A DNA stretch of 64,000 nucleotides from Tepidimonas alkaliphilus (GCF_007556595.1 NZ_VJNB01000001.1:248001-312000); one strand, 5' to 3'. Shown: positions 10,666 through 21,063, counted from the first letter of the stretch. Program-made: numbers and translations. The notes: generated from the letters alone by a model not told the origin.

Positions 10666-12033
10666 ATGAACGACCATAACCCCGTGGGGCTCGGGGCCGT
10701 GGCTGCGCCACTGTCAAGCCTGCGCTCGCAGGCGCAAGCCAGGTGGCGCCGATGGCGCGGTGTCTTCAACCTCAATGACCCGCGCTGGGGCCGCGGCGAC
10801 GATCCATCCCCCCCTGAAGAGCCGCGCCGCCCGCGCGGCCAAGGCGCCCAGCCCCCGGATCTGGATGAGCTCTGGCGCGATTTCAACCGCAAGTTGGGCA
10901 GCCTTTTCGGCGGTCGCGGCGGGCGCGGGCAGGGCGGTGACGGCGATCGAGGCGGGTGGGGGGAAGGCGGGCCGCGCCGCCCCGACCCGAAGGGCGCTGG
11001 CATCGGCGTCGGTCTCATCGCCGGCGTGGCGGTGCTGATCTGGCTTGGCACCGGTTTTTTCGTCGTGCAGGAAGGCCAGCAGGCCGTCATCACCCAGTTT
11101 GGTCGTTACCACAGCACGGTGGGCGCCGGCTTCAACTGGCGGCTGCCGTACCCGATCCAGCGTCACGAGACGGTGTTCGTGACGCAGATTCGCTCCGTGG
11201 ATATCGGGCGGGACGCCATCGTGCGCGCCACCGGGCTGCGCGAGTCGGCCATGCTGACCGAGGACGAGAACATCGTCGAAATCAAGTTTGCGGTGCAATA
11301 CCGCTTAAGCGACGCGCGCGCCTACCTGTTCAACAGCCGCGACCCGGACGCCGCCGTCGTCAAGGCGGCGGAGACGGCGGTGCGCGAGGTGGTCGGCAAG
11401 ATGAAGATGGATGCGGCGCTGGCGGAGGAGCGTGAGCAGATCGCCCCGCGCGTGCGCACGCTGATGCAGACCATCCTGGATCGCTACAACGTCGGCATTG
11501 AGATCGTCGGCATCAACCTGCAGGCCGGCGGCGTGCGCCCGCCGGAGCAGGTGCAGGCCGCCTTTGACGACGTGCTCAAGGCCGGCCAGGAACGCGAGCG
11601 CGCCAAGAACGAGGCCGAGGCTTACGCCAACGACGTCGTGCCGCGCGCGCGCGGTGCGGCGTCACGCTTGTTGGAGGAAGCCGAGGGCTACAAAGCCCGC
11701 ATCATCGCCCAGGCGCAGGGTGATGCGCAGCGCTTTGCGCTGGTGCAGGCGGAGTATGCGAAGGCCCCGCAGGTCATGCGCGAGCGCATGTATCTGGAGA
11801 CCATGCAGCAAATTTACGCCAACGTGACCAAGGTGCTGGTGGACACTCGCGCGCAGTCCAGCTTGCTGTATCTGCCGCTGGACAAGATCATGCAGCAGGT
11901 TAGCGCAGGCGAGGCGCCGTCGGCGGCGACGTTGCCGGCCTCACCGTCGGCTTCCGGCGCCGTGTCCCATTCCGCGGCGCGCGATGCCCGCACGCGTGAC
12001 GACGGGCGCAGCCGTGAGCGCGAAAGTCGCTGA
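10666..12033 (+). CDS. hflK: FtsH protease modulator HflK
   Basis: With HflC, HflK forms the large membrane cage around the FtsH protease. The 455-residue product has a Pro/Gly/Arg-rich cytoplasmic N-terminus (residues ~35-105), one transmembrane helix near residues 108-130 (VGLIAGVAVLIWLGTGFFVV), a band-7/SPFH domain and a coiled-coil tail (KAGQERERAKNEAEAYANDV). ATG at 10666 lies 13 bases after hflX. FtsH itself is encoded at 36.5 kb. Confidence 0.96.
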   Translation: MNDHNPVGLGAVAAPLSSLRSQAQARWRRWRGVFNLNDPRWGRGDDPSPPEEPRRPRGQGAQPPDLDELWRDFNRKLGSLFGGRGGRGQGGDGDRGGWGEGGPRRPDPKGAGIGVGLIAGVAVLIWLGTGFFVVQEGQQAVITQFGRYHSTVGAGFNWRLPYPIQRHETVFVTQIRSVDIGRDAIVRATGLRESAMLTEDENIVEIKFAVQYRLSDARAYLFNSRDPDAAVVKAAETAVREVVGKMKMDAALAEEREQIAPRVRTLMQTILDRYNVGIEIVGINLQAGGVRPPEQVQAAFDDVLKAGQERERAKNEAEAYANDVVPRARGAASRLLEEAEGYKARIIAQAQGDAQRFALVQAEYAKAPQVMRERMYLETMQQIYANVTKVLVDTRAQSSLLYLPLDKIMQQVSAGEAPSAATLPASPSASGAVSHSAARDARTRDDGRSRERESR

Positions 12034-12051
12034 TCCGCTTGGAGCGCAGCC

Positions 12052-12960
12052 ATGACCAACCGCATGGGTTTTTTTGTTTCGTCGTTGCTGGTCTTGCTGG
12101 CGGTGCTCAGCTCCACGATGTTCGTGGTCGATCAGCGCCAATATGGGGTGGTGTTTCAATTTGGCCAAATTCGCCGGGTGGTCACCGAGCCGGGCCTCAA
12201 CTTCAAGTTGCCGCCGCCATTCCAGAATGTCTCTTACATCGACAAGCGGCTGCTGACGCTGGAGAGCACCGACACCGAGCCGACGCTGACCGCTGAGAAG
12301 CAGCGCGTCGTCATCGACTGGTATGTGCGCTGGCGCATCTCCGACCCGTCGGCCTACATCCGCAATGTCGGGCTGGATGAGCGCGCCGGCGCGGCGCAGC
12401 TCAACCGCGTGGTGCGCAACGCTTTTCAGCAGGAGGTCAACAAGCGCACGTTGCGCGAGCTGCTGTCCACCAAGCGCGAGGAACTGATGGCCGCGGTGCA
12501 GCGCGAGGTGCTGGCGGCGGTGCGCGGCGCTGAGAAGCCCTGGGGGATCGACGTGGTGGATGTGCGCATCTCGCGCATCGACTACGCCGAGTCGATCACG
12601 CGCTCCGTTTATGACCGCATGGAGGCCGAGCGCAAGCGCGTGGCCAACGAGCTGCGCTCCACCGGCTTTGCTGAGGGCGAAAAAATCCGTGCGGAGGCCG
12701 ACCGCCAGCGCGAGGTGATTTTGGCCGAAGCCTACCGGCAGGCGCAAAAAATCAAGGGCGAGGGCGATGCCGAGGCGGCGCGCATCTACAACCAAGCCTT
12801 CGGGCGCGACCCGGCCTTTGCGCAGTTTTATCGCAGCCTGGAAGCTTACAAAGCGAGCTTCAATGGCAAAGGCGATGTGCTGGTGATCGACCCTTCCTCC
12901 GAGTTTTTCAAGGCGTTCAAGGGCTCGAGCGCAGCCGGGGGGGGCGGCGCTGGACGATAG
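12052..12960 (+). CDS. hflC: FtsH protease modulator HflC
   Basis: Partner of HflK. The 302-residue protein has an N-terminal signal anchor (FFVSSLLVLLAVLSSTMFVV), an SPFH domain and a charged C-terminal coiled coil (FAEGEKIRAEADRQREVILA). A Gly-rich tail follows. It starts 18 bases after hflK. The small DUF2065 gene often found next in this order is absent; the 92 bases before hisZ hold no ORF I can support. Confidence 0.96.
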   Translation: MTNRMGFFVSSLLVLLAVLSSTMFVVDQRQYGVVFQFGQIRRVVTEPGLNFKLPPPFQNVSYIDKRLLTLESTDTEPTLTAEKQRVVIDWYVRWRISDPSAYIRNVGLDERAGAAQLNRVVRNAFQQEVNKRTLRELLSTKREELMAAVQREVLAAVRGAEKPWGIDVVDVRISRIDYAESITRSVYDRMEAERKRVANELRSTGFAEGEKIRAEADRQREVILAEAYRQAQKIKGEGDAEAARIYNQAFGRDPAFAQFYRSLEAYKASFNGKGDVLVIDPSSEFFKAFKGSSAAGGGGAGR

Positions 12961-13052
12961 GCTCTGCGGGCAGCTCGCGCCGCGCCTTGTCCTGCTGGCG
13001 AGCTTGCAGGGCATAGAATCGCCGACTTTGTTGTGTTGCTTGCGTGTCCACG

Positions 13053-14228
13053 ATGTCCGCCTGGCTGCTGCCGGATCAAATTGCCGATGTGTTGCCTTCC
13101 GAGGCGCGTCACCTGGAGGAGCTGCGCCGAACGCTGCTGGAGGCGGCGCGCCGCTACGGCTACGAGCTCGTCATCCCGCCGCTGTTGGAGTATCTGGAGT
13201 CGCTGCTGACCGGCACCGGCGAGGCGCTGGAGCTGCAGACCTTCAAGTTGGTGGATCAGCTGTCCGGTCGCATGTTGGGCTTGCGCGCCGACACCACGCC
13301 GCAGGTGGCGCGCATCGACGCTCACCTGCTCAACCGCCAGGGGGTCACGCGCCTGTGCTACTGCGGCCCGGTGCTGCACACGCGCGCCGGCGGCGTGCAT
13401 GGCACGCGCGAGCCGTTGCAATTTGGTGCGGAGATCTATGGCCATGCCGGGCGCGAGGCCGAGCTCGAAATCCTGGAGCTGGCGCTGGATGCGCTGGGTG
13501 GCGCCGGGTTGGCGCACTTGCAGGTGGATTTGGGCGATGTGCGCGTGGTGCAAGCTGTGTTGGAGGGTTGCGCCTTGCCCGCGGCGCGAGTGACGGCGTT
13601 GCACCATGCCTTGGCCGCCAAGGACGTCGCCACGCTCGATGCCCTGACCCATGAATTGCCCCGCGCGGTGCGGGACGCTTTGCGCGCGTTGCCGCAATTG
13701 TGGGGCGACGTGGAGGTGCTGGCCGAGGCTGCCTGCCGCTTGCCTTCCAACCCGGCGTTGGAGGCGGCCTTGGACGATTTGCGCTGGCTGCACGACCGGT
13801 TGCGCGAGCTGGAAACACCGCCGCGCGTCACGTTTGATCTGGCGGATTTGCGCGGCTACGCCTACTACACCGGGGTGCGCTTCTCGGTGCTGGGCGGGGC
13901 GCAAGGGCGATGCGAAGTCGCGCGCGGCGGGCGCTACGACGCAGTGGGCGCGGCTTTCGGGCGCCAACGTCCGGCGGTGGGCTTCAGCCTCGACGTCAAG
14001 TCGCTGGTTGGCTTGGTGCCCGCTGCCCCCCTGCGCGCCGCCATCCGCGCGCCGTGGCGGCATGACGACCGTGCGCTGCGCGCCACCGTGGCGGCGTTGC
14101 GCGCGCAGGGCGAAACGGTGGTCTGCGTGCTGCCGGGCCACGAGCACGAGGTGGACGAGTTCGCCTGCGACCGCGAGCTGGTGCTGCGCGCCGGCGCCTG
14201 GGTCGTGCAGCCGCTGGCGGCGCCGTGA
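13053..14228 (+). CDS. hisZ: ATP phosphoribosyltransferase regulatory subunit HisZ
   Basis: HisZ is a HisRS paralogue without aminoacylation activity. It forms a hetero-octamer with short-form HisG in the first step of histidine synthesis. The product (391 residues from ATG 13053) begins [20 protein letters not shown] and has class-II core motifs ([24 protein letters not shown]). A GTG at 13044 would add three residues; I prefer the ATG because the family usually starts there. Placement between hflC and purA is standard in Burkholderiales. TAGAAT at 13014-13019 could be a -10 element. Confidence 0.93.
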   Translation: MSAWLLPDQIADVLPSEARHLEELRRTLLEAARRYGYELVIPPLLEYLESLLTGTGEALELQTFKLVDQLSGRMLGLRADTTPQVARIDAHLLNRQGVTRLCYCGPVLHTRAGGVHGTREPLQFGAEIYGHAGREAELEILELALDALGGAGLAHLQVDLGDVRVVQAVLEGCALPAARVTALHHALAAKDVATLDALTHELPRAVRDALRALPQLWGDVEVLAEAACRLPSNPALEAALDDLRWLHDRLRELETPPRVTFDLADLRGYAYYTGVRFSVLGGAQGRCEVARGGRYDAVGAAFGRQRPAVGFSLDVKSLVGLVPAAPLRAAIRAPWRHDDRALRATVAALRAQGETVVCVLPGHEHEVDEFACDRELVLRAGAWVVQPLAAP

Positions 14229-14256
14229 CGCCGCGCCGTGGCACCCCCCCTGATGA

Positions 14257-15678
<1,422 letters not shown>

Positions 15679-15709
15679 TCCTCGGCCCGCGCCGCGAAAG
15701 GCCTCCGCC

Positions 15710-16234
15710 ATGCTGACCGAAGACGGCAAGCACCTGTACGTTTCTTACGAGGAATACCACAACCTGATCGAAAAGCTTGCGCTCAAGATTCATCTTTCGG
15801 GTTGGGATTTCGACACCATTCTGTGCCTGGCGCGCGGCGGCATGCGCCCCGGCGACATCCTCAGCCGCATCTTCGACAAGCCGCTGGCGATCATGTCCAC
15901 CAGCTCCTACCGCGCGGGCGGCGGCACGGTGCGCGGCCAGCTGGACATCGCGCGCTACATCACCACGCCCAAGGGGGAGATCGCCGGCCGCGTGCTGCTG
16001 GTCGATGACCTGGCCGACTCCGGCCATACGCTGAAGGCGGTGGTGGAGCTGCTGCGCACCCACTACGCGCCGATCACCGAGCTGCGCACCGCCGTCATCT
16101 GGACCAAGGCGGTGTCGATCTTCACGCCGGACTACTCGGTCGAATACCTGCCGACCAACCCCTGGATCCACCAGCCGTTCGAGTGCTACGACAACCTGCG
16201 GCCCGAGCAGCTGCTGGCCAAATGGAAGGTCTGA
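15710..16234 (+). CDS. purine-type phosphoribosyltransferase
   Basis: The 174-residue product has a type I phosphoribosyltransferase fold with the PRPP-binding loop VLLVDDLADSGHTL at about residues 97-110 and the basic catalytic region LARGGMRPGDILSR. Genes of this kind follow purA in many Burkholderiales and are annotated as xanthine/hypoxanthine-guanine phosphoribosyltransferase, so purine salvage is likely. The base specificity cannot be read from the sequence. The last 13 bases overlap the next gene. Confidence 0.85.
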   Translation: MLTEDGKHLYVSYEEYHNLIEKLALKIHLSGWDFDTILCLARGGMRPGDILSRIFDKPLAIMSTSSYRAGGGTVRGQLDIARYITTPKGEIAGRVLLVDDLADSGHTLKAVVELLRTHYAPITELRTAVIWTKAVSIFTPDYSVEYLPTNPWIHQPFECYDNLRPEQLLAKWKV

Positions 16235-17403
16235 GCACCCGCCTGATCCACCACCCGTACCGCGCGCCGGACGGCTTCGACGCTGCGCCGGTGGCGGTGC
16301 ACAAGGCTTCCACCGTCTTTTTCCCGAACGTGGCGGCGCTGCGCACGCGGCGCTGGCAGGACAAGAGCGGCTACACCTACGGCCTGCACGGCACGCCCAC
16401 CACCTTCACGCTGGAGGAGCGGCTGGCCACCCTGGAGGGCGCGCGCCACTGCGTGCTGGCGCCCAGCGGCCTGGCCGCGATCGCGCTGGTGGACTTGGCG
16501 CTGCTGCGCGCCGGCGACGAGGTGCTGATCCCCGACCACGCCTACGGCCCGAACCTGGCGCTGGCGCAGCACGAGCTGGCCGGCTGGGGCATCACGCACC
16601 GCATCTACGACCCGATGGATCCGGCCGACCTGGCCGCTTCGATCGGCGAGCGCACGCGCCTGGTGTGGCTGGAGGCCGCCGGCTCGGTGACGCTGGAGTT
16701 TCCGGACGTGCCGGCGCTGGTGGAGGTGGTGCGCCGCGCCAACGCTGGGCGCACGCGCCCCATCGTCACCGCGCTGGACGACACCTGGGGCGCCGGCGTG
16801 GCCTACCAGCCGTTCGATTGGGGCGTGGACGTGACGATGCAGGCGCTGACCAAATACGCCAGCGGCGGCGCCGACGTGCTGATGGGGGCGGTGTGCACGC
16901 GCGACGAGGCGCTGCACCACGCGCTGCTGATGACGCACATGCGGCTGGGGCTGGGTGTCGGCGCCAACGACGCCGAAGCCGTGCTGCGCGGGCTGCCGAG
17001 CCTGGAGCTGCGCTACCGCGCGCAGGACGAACGCTGCCGCACGCTGGCGCAGTGGCTGGCGCGGCAGCCGCGCGTGGCGCGCGTGCTGCACCCGGCGCTG
17101 CCCGGCTCGCCCGGCCACGAGCACTGGCGGCGCCTGGCGCGGGGGGCGGCGGCGCTGCTGACCGTGGTCTTCGAGCCGGACGTGGCGCCGCAGCGCGTCG
17201 ACGCCTTCTGCGACGCGCTGCGGCTGTTTCGCCTTGGCTACAGCTGGGCGGGGCCGGTCAGCCTGTGCATGCCGTACGACATCCCCGCCATGCGCCAGCG
17301 CCCATGGCCGCACGCGCCGCGCGTGGTGCGGCTGGCGATCGGATTGGAGGACGTAGAGGATTTGCGCCAGGACTTGGCCCAAGCTTGGCGAAAGCTTGGA
17401 TGA
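16222..17403 (+). CDS. metC: Cys/Met-metabolism PLP enzyme, cystathionine beta-lyase-like
   Basis: Fold-type I PLP enzyme of the cystathionine beta/gamma family. The 393-residue product begins MEGLSTRLIHHPYRAPDGFD. It has the Tyr-containing YTYGLHGTPTTFTLEERLA segment, the aspartate that binds the PLP ring in TALDDTWGAG, and the PLP lysine in ALTKYASGGADVLMG. The C-terminus (GYSWAGPVSLCMPYD) is closer to MetC than to MetB. ATG 16222 overlaps the end of the phosphoribosyltransferase gene by 13 bases, suggesting coupled translation. Beta-lyase activity is inferred from similarity. Confidence 0.82.
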   Translation: MEGLSTRLIHHPYRAPDGFDAAPVAVHKASTVFFPNVAALRTRRWQDKSGYTYGLHGTPTTFTLEERLATLEGARHCVLAPSGLAAIALVDLALLRAGDEVLIPDHAYGPNLALAQHELAGWGITHRIYDPMDPADLAASIGERTRLVWLEAAGSVTLEFPDVPALVEVVRRANAGRTRPIVTALDDTWGAGVAYQPFDWGVDVTMQALTKYASGGADVLMGAVCTRDEALHHALLMTHMRLGLGVGANDAEAVLRGLPSLELRYRAQDERCRTLAQWLARQPRVARVLHPALPGSPGHEHWRRLARGAAALLTVVFEPDVAPQRVDAFCDALRLFRLGYSWAGPVSLCMPYDIPAMRQRPWPHAPRVVRLAIGLEDVEDLRQDLAQAWRKLG

Positions 17404-17784
17404 CGTGGCGGAAAACAAACCAGGGGAAGGGCTCCTGCCTGGCGATCCCATCGCTGGTTGGGCCTCTTGGCTGAAGCCCAGCCATCCCAACTCGAGGCTT
17501 CTTGTCAGGTTGCAGACGTGCGACTGCGTGAGGGGCCTATATCCCTGTTTGGAGAAGCAGTCCCCTGATGACGATTGTGGCAGCCCAATTTTCCGCCATC
17601 ATGCAGGCGTCAGAAAGAGGCAGCCGGTTGTCTCGCAGCCGGCTGAGACCGATGTCCCGTCTTGTAGAGAGTCGCCAGCCGGTCGCAGTGCGCACAGCCG
17701 GTAAGCAAAACGTGCCGTGAGCCCGCATCAGAGGCGAGGATTGATCAGGCCTTCTCAAACCGCGCAGCCTACCCCTCGGACACG
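17404..17784. other. gene-poor 380-base stretch, possible degenerate DNA
   Basis: Between the metC-like gene and the tRNA-Asn terminator there is no gene I can support. The sequence is less GC-rich than its surroundings. Short frames exist (a 50-codon plus-strand frame 17568-17720 and a 73-codon minus-strand frame 17537-17758), but neither resembles a family I know and neither has a well-placed ribosome site. The heptamer CAGCCGG occurs four times at 17621, 17636, 17676 and 17695, the second within the palindrome CAGCCGGCTG. TGGGC...GCCCA at about 17459-17480 could form a weak hairpin after metC but lacks a T-run. Confidence 0.6.
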
Positions 17785-17805
17785 AAAAAACCCGCTGACG
17801 GCGGG
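17785..17805 (-). terminator. intrinsic terminator after tRNA-Asn / thi operon
   Basis: Read on the minus strand: a 5-bp stem CCCGC/GCGGG with loop CGTCA, followed by six T (the A-run 17785-17790 on the plus strand). It lies 20 bases beyond the 3' end of tRNA-Asn, so it should end the thiO-thiS-thiG-thiE-tRNA transcript. Confidence 0.8.
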
Positions 17806-17825
17806 CTTGGATGAGGGAGTGCGGT

Positions 17826-17901
17826 TGGCTCCCCGACCTGGGCTCGAACCAGGGACCTACGGATTAACAGTCCGGCGCTCTACCGACTGAGCTATCGGGG
17901 A
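17826..17901 (-). tRNA. tRNA-Asn (anticodon GTT), CCA encoded
   Basis: On the minus strand the 76-base sequence folds as a tRNA. The acceptor stem is TCCCCGA/TCGGGGA with discriminator G and encoded CCA. The D arm contains GCTCAGTCGGTAGAGC, the anticodon stem CCGGA/TCCGT encloses loop CTGTTAA with anticodon GTT, and the T arm is CTGGTTCGAGCCCAG. Its first ten bases overlap the end of thiE, including the thiE stop codon. Confidence 0.98.
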
Positions 17902-18839
17902 ACGGACAGCCCTGCATTATAGCCGCTGCGCAGGGCCTGCCAACGTTGCATCAGCTCGCGCGCTGTGGCCTCGGGGTCGGCGGCTTGCACCAGCGCACGC
18001 ACCACGGCGAAGGAGCCGACGCCGCTTGCGGCCACCTCCGGCAGCTGCTCCAGCCCGATGCCGCCGATGGCCACCGTCGGCACCGCCCGCGCGAGCCGAG
18101 CGTAGGCGCGCAGCCGCCCCGGGCCCTGCGGGGCGGTCGGCATGGCCTTCAGCGTCGTCGGGTAAACCGCGCCGAGCGCAAGGTAGCTCGGCCCCAGTCG
18201 CCAGGCGCGCACCATCTCGGCGTAGCCGTGTGTGCTGATGCCCAGCCGCAAGCCGCTTTCGCGCAGCTCGGCGATGTCGTCAGGCGTGAGCGCCTGCAGG
18301 TCTTCCTGGCCCAGGTGCACGCCGTAGGCGCCGGCCTGTAGCGCCGCGCGCCAATGGTCGTTGATGAACAGGCGCGCGGGCGTGCCCTGCACGGCGCGCA
18401 CCGCGGCTTCCACCTCCGCGGCGATGCGGGCCGGGTCGTGGTGCTTGAAGCGCAGCTGCAGCGTCGGCACACCGGCAGCGGCCATGCGCGCCACCCAGGC
18501 GGCGTCGGGCAGCACGGCATAGAGGCCCAGTTCGTGCGGACAGGGCGCAAACGGCTGTGGGTGCGCCGTCAGGCCGAAGTCGTCCACCGCTTCATCCGGC
18601 CAGTCACGCGGGTCAAAGCCCAGGCGCGCGGCGCGCCGCACCCAGGCGCTGGCCAGCACCGCGGCGTCGTCCGGCACGAAGCCTAGGCGCCGCGCGGCGG
18701 CGTAGGTGACGGCGTAGATGCTGCCGTCGGCGGCGTGCGCGTCCGGGGCTGCGTCGCGTTCGATGGCCTTGTCGGCGTGGGCGGCGACCAGCGCGGCCAC
18801 CGCCGCTTCAGGGTTGGCAACGGTTGGATGACGCGGCAT
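17892..18839 (-). CDS. thiE: thiamine phosphate synthase with N-terminal extension
   Basis: ThiE joins HMP-PP and the thiazole phosphate carboxylate to make thiamine phosphate. The canonical domain covers about residues 104-315 of 315 (LGLYAVLPDAAWV, FINDHWRAALQAGAYGVHLGQEDL, GISTHGYAEM, PTVAIGGIGLEQL). About 100 extra N-terminal residues (ADGSIYAVTYAAARRLGF and so on) precede it; extended N-termini occur in other betaproteobacterial ThiE, and their role is unknown to me. The TAG stop (17892-17894) lies inside the 5' end of the tRNA-Asn gene on the same strand. Last protein gene of thiO-thiS-thiG-thiE. Confidence 0.92.
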   Translation of the reverse strand: MPRHPTVANPEAAVAALVAAHADKAIERDAAPDAHAADGSIYAVTYAAARRLGFVPDDAAVLASAWVRRAARLGFDPRDWPDEAVDDFGLTAHPQPFAPCPHELGLYAVLPDAAWVARMAAAGVPTLQLRFKHHDPARIAAEVEAAVRAVQGTPARLFINDHWRAALQAGAYGVHLGQEDLQALTPDDIAELRESGLRLGISTHGYAEMVRAWRLGPSYLALGAVYPTTLKAMPTAPQGPGRLRAYARLARAVPTVAIGGIGLEQLPEVAASGVGSFAVVRALVQAADPEATARELMQRWQALRSGYNAGLSVPR

Positions 18840-18860
18840 GGGGTTTGGGGCTTGGATCGA

Positions 18861-19667
18861 TCAGGTCTGGTGCCAAAACGGGGTGCCGAGCACCGGCGTG
18901 CTGGGTTGGGCAGCGATTTGCGGCTCGATCGCGCCAGCACGGTAAGCTGCGCGGCCCGCCGCCACGGCGTCGGCGAACGCGCCGGCCATGGCCACCGGGT
19001 CGCGCGCCAGCGCCACCGCGGTGTTGAGCAGCACGGCATCAAACCCCCACTCCATCACCTGACAGGCGTGCGAGGGCCGCCCGAGGCCGGCGTCGATGAT
19101 CAGCGGCACGTCCGGCAGCCGCTCGCGCAGCAGCCGCAGAGCGTAAGGATTGACTGGGCCTTGCCCGGTGCCGATCGGCGCCGCCCACGGCATCAACGCC
19201 TGGCAACCTGCATCCAGCAGGCGCTGGCCCAGCACCAAGTCCTCGGTGCAATAGGGCAGCACTTTGAAGCCGCGGCGCACCAGCTCGGCGGCGGCGGCGG
19301 GCAGCTGCAGCGTATCAGGCTGCAGCGTGTAGTCGTCGCCGATCAGCTCCAGCTTGATCCAGTCGGTGGCGAAGACCTCGCGCGCCATCTCGGCGGTGGT
19401 GATGACCTCCTGCACGCTGTGGCAGCCGGCGGTGTTGGGCAGCACCGGGATGGCCAGCCGCTGCAGCAGCTGCCAGAAGCCGTGGCTGGCGTCGGCCCCA
19501 AGCGCCCCGTGGCGGCGCAGCGAGGCGGTCAGCATGCAGGGGCGCGCGCGGCGCACCGCCTGCTCCAGCACGGCGGGGGAGGGGTAGCGGGAGGTGCCCA
19601 GCATCAAGCGGGAGCCGAAGGGCTGCCCGTACAGCGTCAGCGCATCGTCGTCGTTGGTATCGGTCAT
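18861..19667 (-). CDS. thiG: thiazole synthase ThiG
   Basis: ThiG forms the thiazole ring from DXP, dehydroglycine and ThiS thiocarboxylate. The 268-residue TIM-barrel protein has the Schiff-base lysine in [17 protein letters not shown], plus [20 protein letters not shown] and [14 protein letters not shown]. The C-terminal ~20 residues after AYRAG are a variable tail. It lies 7 bases after thiS and 21 bases before thiE. Confidence 0.96.
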   Translation of the reverse strand: MTDTNDDDALTLYGQPFGSRLMLGTSRYPSPAVLEQAVRRARPCMLTASLRRHGALGADASHGFWQLLQRLAIPVLPNTAGCHSVQEVITTAEMAREVFATDWIKLELIGDDYTLQPDTLQLPAAAAELVRRGFKVLPYCTEDLVLGQRLLDAGCQALMPWAAPIGTGQGPVNPYALRLLRERLPDVPLIIDAGLGRPSHACQVMEWGFDAVLLNTAVALARDPVAMAGAFADAVAAGRAAYRAGAIEPQIAAQPSTPVLGTPFWHQT

Positions 19668-19674
19668 GGCGGGG

Positions 19675-19884
19675 TCAGCCCCCGGTGATCGGGGTGATGA
19701 TTTCGAGGCGGTCCCCTTCGCGCAGGGGGATGGCGGCGTATTGTGCCCGTGGCACGAACTGCAGGTTCAGCGCCACGGCAAAGGGCGGGCGCAGGTTCAG
19801 CTCGCGCTCGGCGCACGCCACCGCGTCGGCCACGGTGGCACCGTCGGGCAGCGGCAGCGGGCGGCCGTTGAGTTCCACGTTCAT
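19675..19884 (-). CDS. thiS: sulfur carrier protein ThiS
   Basis: Small ubiquitin-like protein of 69 residues that starts [20 protein letters not shown] and ends in the obligatory Gly-Gly (ITPITGG). The C-terminal carboxylate becomes the thiocarboxylate sulfur donor for ThiG. The ATG overlaps the thiO stop (ATGA), so translation is coupled. A thiF adenylyltransferase is not in the window. Confidence 0.95.
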   Translation of the reverse strand: MNVELNGRPLPLPDGATVADAVACAERELNLRPPFAVALNLQFVPRAQYAAIPLREGDRLEIITPITGG

Positions 19885-21020
19885 GCCGGTTGCTCGGCGG
19901 CGCACTCGTGCCCCGCGAAGGTCAGGCCCAGCCGCCCGGCCAGCGTGCGCGTGCCGTGCTGGATGAATTCCACGACGGCGTCGTGCACCGCCGGGGCGAT
20001 CAGGTAGCCGTGGCGGTAGAGGCCATTGATCTGCATTGCGCGTGGGCCGGCCAGCCGCACCGCCGGCAGGTTGTCCGGCAGGGTCGGGCGGCACTCGGCG
20101 TTGAGCTCCAGGATGCGCGCCTCGGCAAAGCCGGGGTGCACGGCGTAGGCGGCGCTGAGCAGCTCCAGCGTCGAGCGCACGCTCGCGGGCGAGCGGTCGT
20201 CGGCCTCGATCTCGGTGGCACCGATGACGAACAGGTGGTGTTCCTTGGGCGCGATGTAGATCGGGTAGCGCGGGTGCAGCAGCCGCGTGGGGCGCTGCAG
20301 CGTCACGTCCGGCGCGTGCAGGCGCACGACTTCGCCGCGCACGCCGCGCAGCGGACCGGCGCCGGGGGCGGCGTCGCGCGGCCATTCGTCACGTGCGCCC
20401 AGGCCCCGGCAGTCCAGCACCCAGGCGCCGGGGTGGTCGCGCTGCCACGCCTGCGCCTGCGTCAGCGTCATCGCTCGGTCCCAGTGGATCGGCACGCCGC
20501 GCTGGTGCAGTTCCGCGAGCAGCGCTTGCAACAGCTGGCGGCCATCGAGCTGGCCTTCGTCCGGCAGATACAGCCCCTGCGCGAAGCGGCCCGCCACCGC
20601 CGGCTCGCGCTCCGCGAGCGCGGCCGCATCCAGCGGCTGCGGCGTCGGCAGATCCGGCAGGCGCGCCGCGGTGTCGCGCAGCAGCGCCTCGAAGCGGGTG
20701 GCCTCGCGCGCATCCTGCCGGTGCCACAGGATCAGCGTGCCGTTTTGCTGAAAAAACACCGGCGTCGGCAGGCTCGCACACAGCTCGCGCCAGCGTGGCA
20801 GCGCGTAGCGGCCCATCGCGACGACGTTGGGCTCGGTAACCGCCGATTCCGCCAGCGGCGCCAGCATCGCCGCGGCCACGCGGGCGGCGCCGCCGGCTTG
20901 CTGCGCGTCGGCGGCGGCCTCGGCCACTTCCACGCGCCAGCCGGCGCGCGCCAGCGTCACGGCCAGCATCCGGCCCAGCAGGCCAGCTCCCAGGATCAGC
21001 ACGGTGTTGGCAGCAGGCAT
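19881..21020 (-). CDS. thiO: glycine oxidase ThiO (FAD-dependent)
   Basis: FAD enzyme that oxidises glycine to iminoacetate for thiazole synthesis, replacing ThiH in aerobes. The 379-residue protein has the Rossmann motif GAGLLGRMLAVTLARAGWRV at the N-terminus, a DAO-fold middle and the C-terminal GLYRHGYLIAPAVHDAVVEF that closes the FAD site. It is the first gene of the minus-strand thi operon. Only 43 bases separate its start from divergent thiD, so there is no room for a TPP riboswitch directly upstream. Confidence 0.93.
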   Translation of the reverse strand: MPAANTVLILGAGLLGRMLAVTLARAGWRVEVAEAAADAQQAGGAARVAAAMLAPLAESAVTEPNVVAMGRYALPRWRELCASLPTPVFFQQNGTLILWHRQDAREATRFEALLRDTAARLPDLPTPQPLDAAALAEREPAVAGRFAQGLYLPDEGQLDGRQLLQALLAELHQRGVPIHWDRAMTLTQAQAWQRDHPGAWVLDCRGLGARDEWPRDAAPGAGPLRGVRGEVVRLHAPDVTLQRPTRLLHPRYPIYIAPKEHHLFVIGATEIEADDRSPASVRSTLELLSAAYAVHPGFAEARILELNAECRPTLPDNLPAVRLAGPRAMQINGLYRHGYLIAPAVHDAVVEFIQHGTRTLAGRLGLTFAGHECAAEQPA

Positions 21021-21063
21021 AACCCTGATCGTAACCCAGCCCTGCCGCCGTATGATTTGACCT
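21021..21063. promoter_or_regulatory. divergent thiO / thiD promoter region
   Basis: This 43-base gap must drive thiD rightward and thiO leftward unless expression comes from elsewhere. TATGAT at 21051-21056 is a -10-like element for thiD, ending 7 bases before the thiD ATG. On the minus strand TACGAT (plus-strand ATCGTA 21028-21033) ends 7 bases before the thiO ATG. Neither has a clear -35. Both would give leaderless or almost leaderless mRNAs. Confidence 0.4.

Noticed and set aside
12987-13019. Sigma-70 promoter for hisZ (TTGTCC ... TAGAAT)
   Set aside because: The spacing of 21 bases is too long; only the -10-like hexamer remains.
17537-17758. 73-codon minus-strand ORF
   Set aside because: No recognisable family, no clear ribosome site and it lies in apparently degenerate sequence.
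17404-17901. Integrated element bounded by a tRNA-Asn direct repeat
   Set aside because: I find no second copy of the tRNA 3' end and no integrase gene.
21021-21063. TPP riboswitch in front of the thi genes
   Set aside because: The gap is 43 bases, too short for a THI element, and no such motif is visible.
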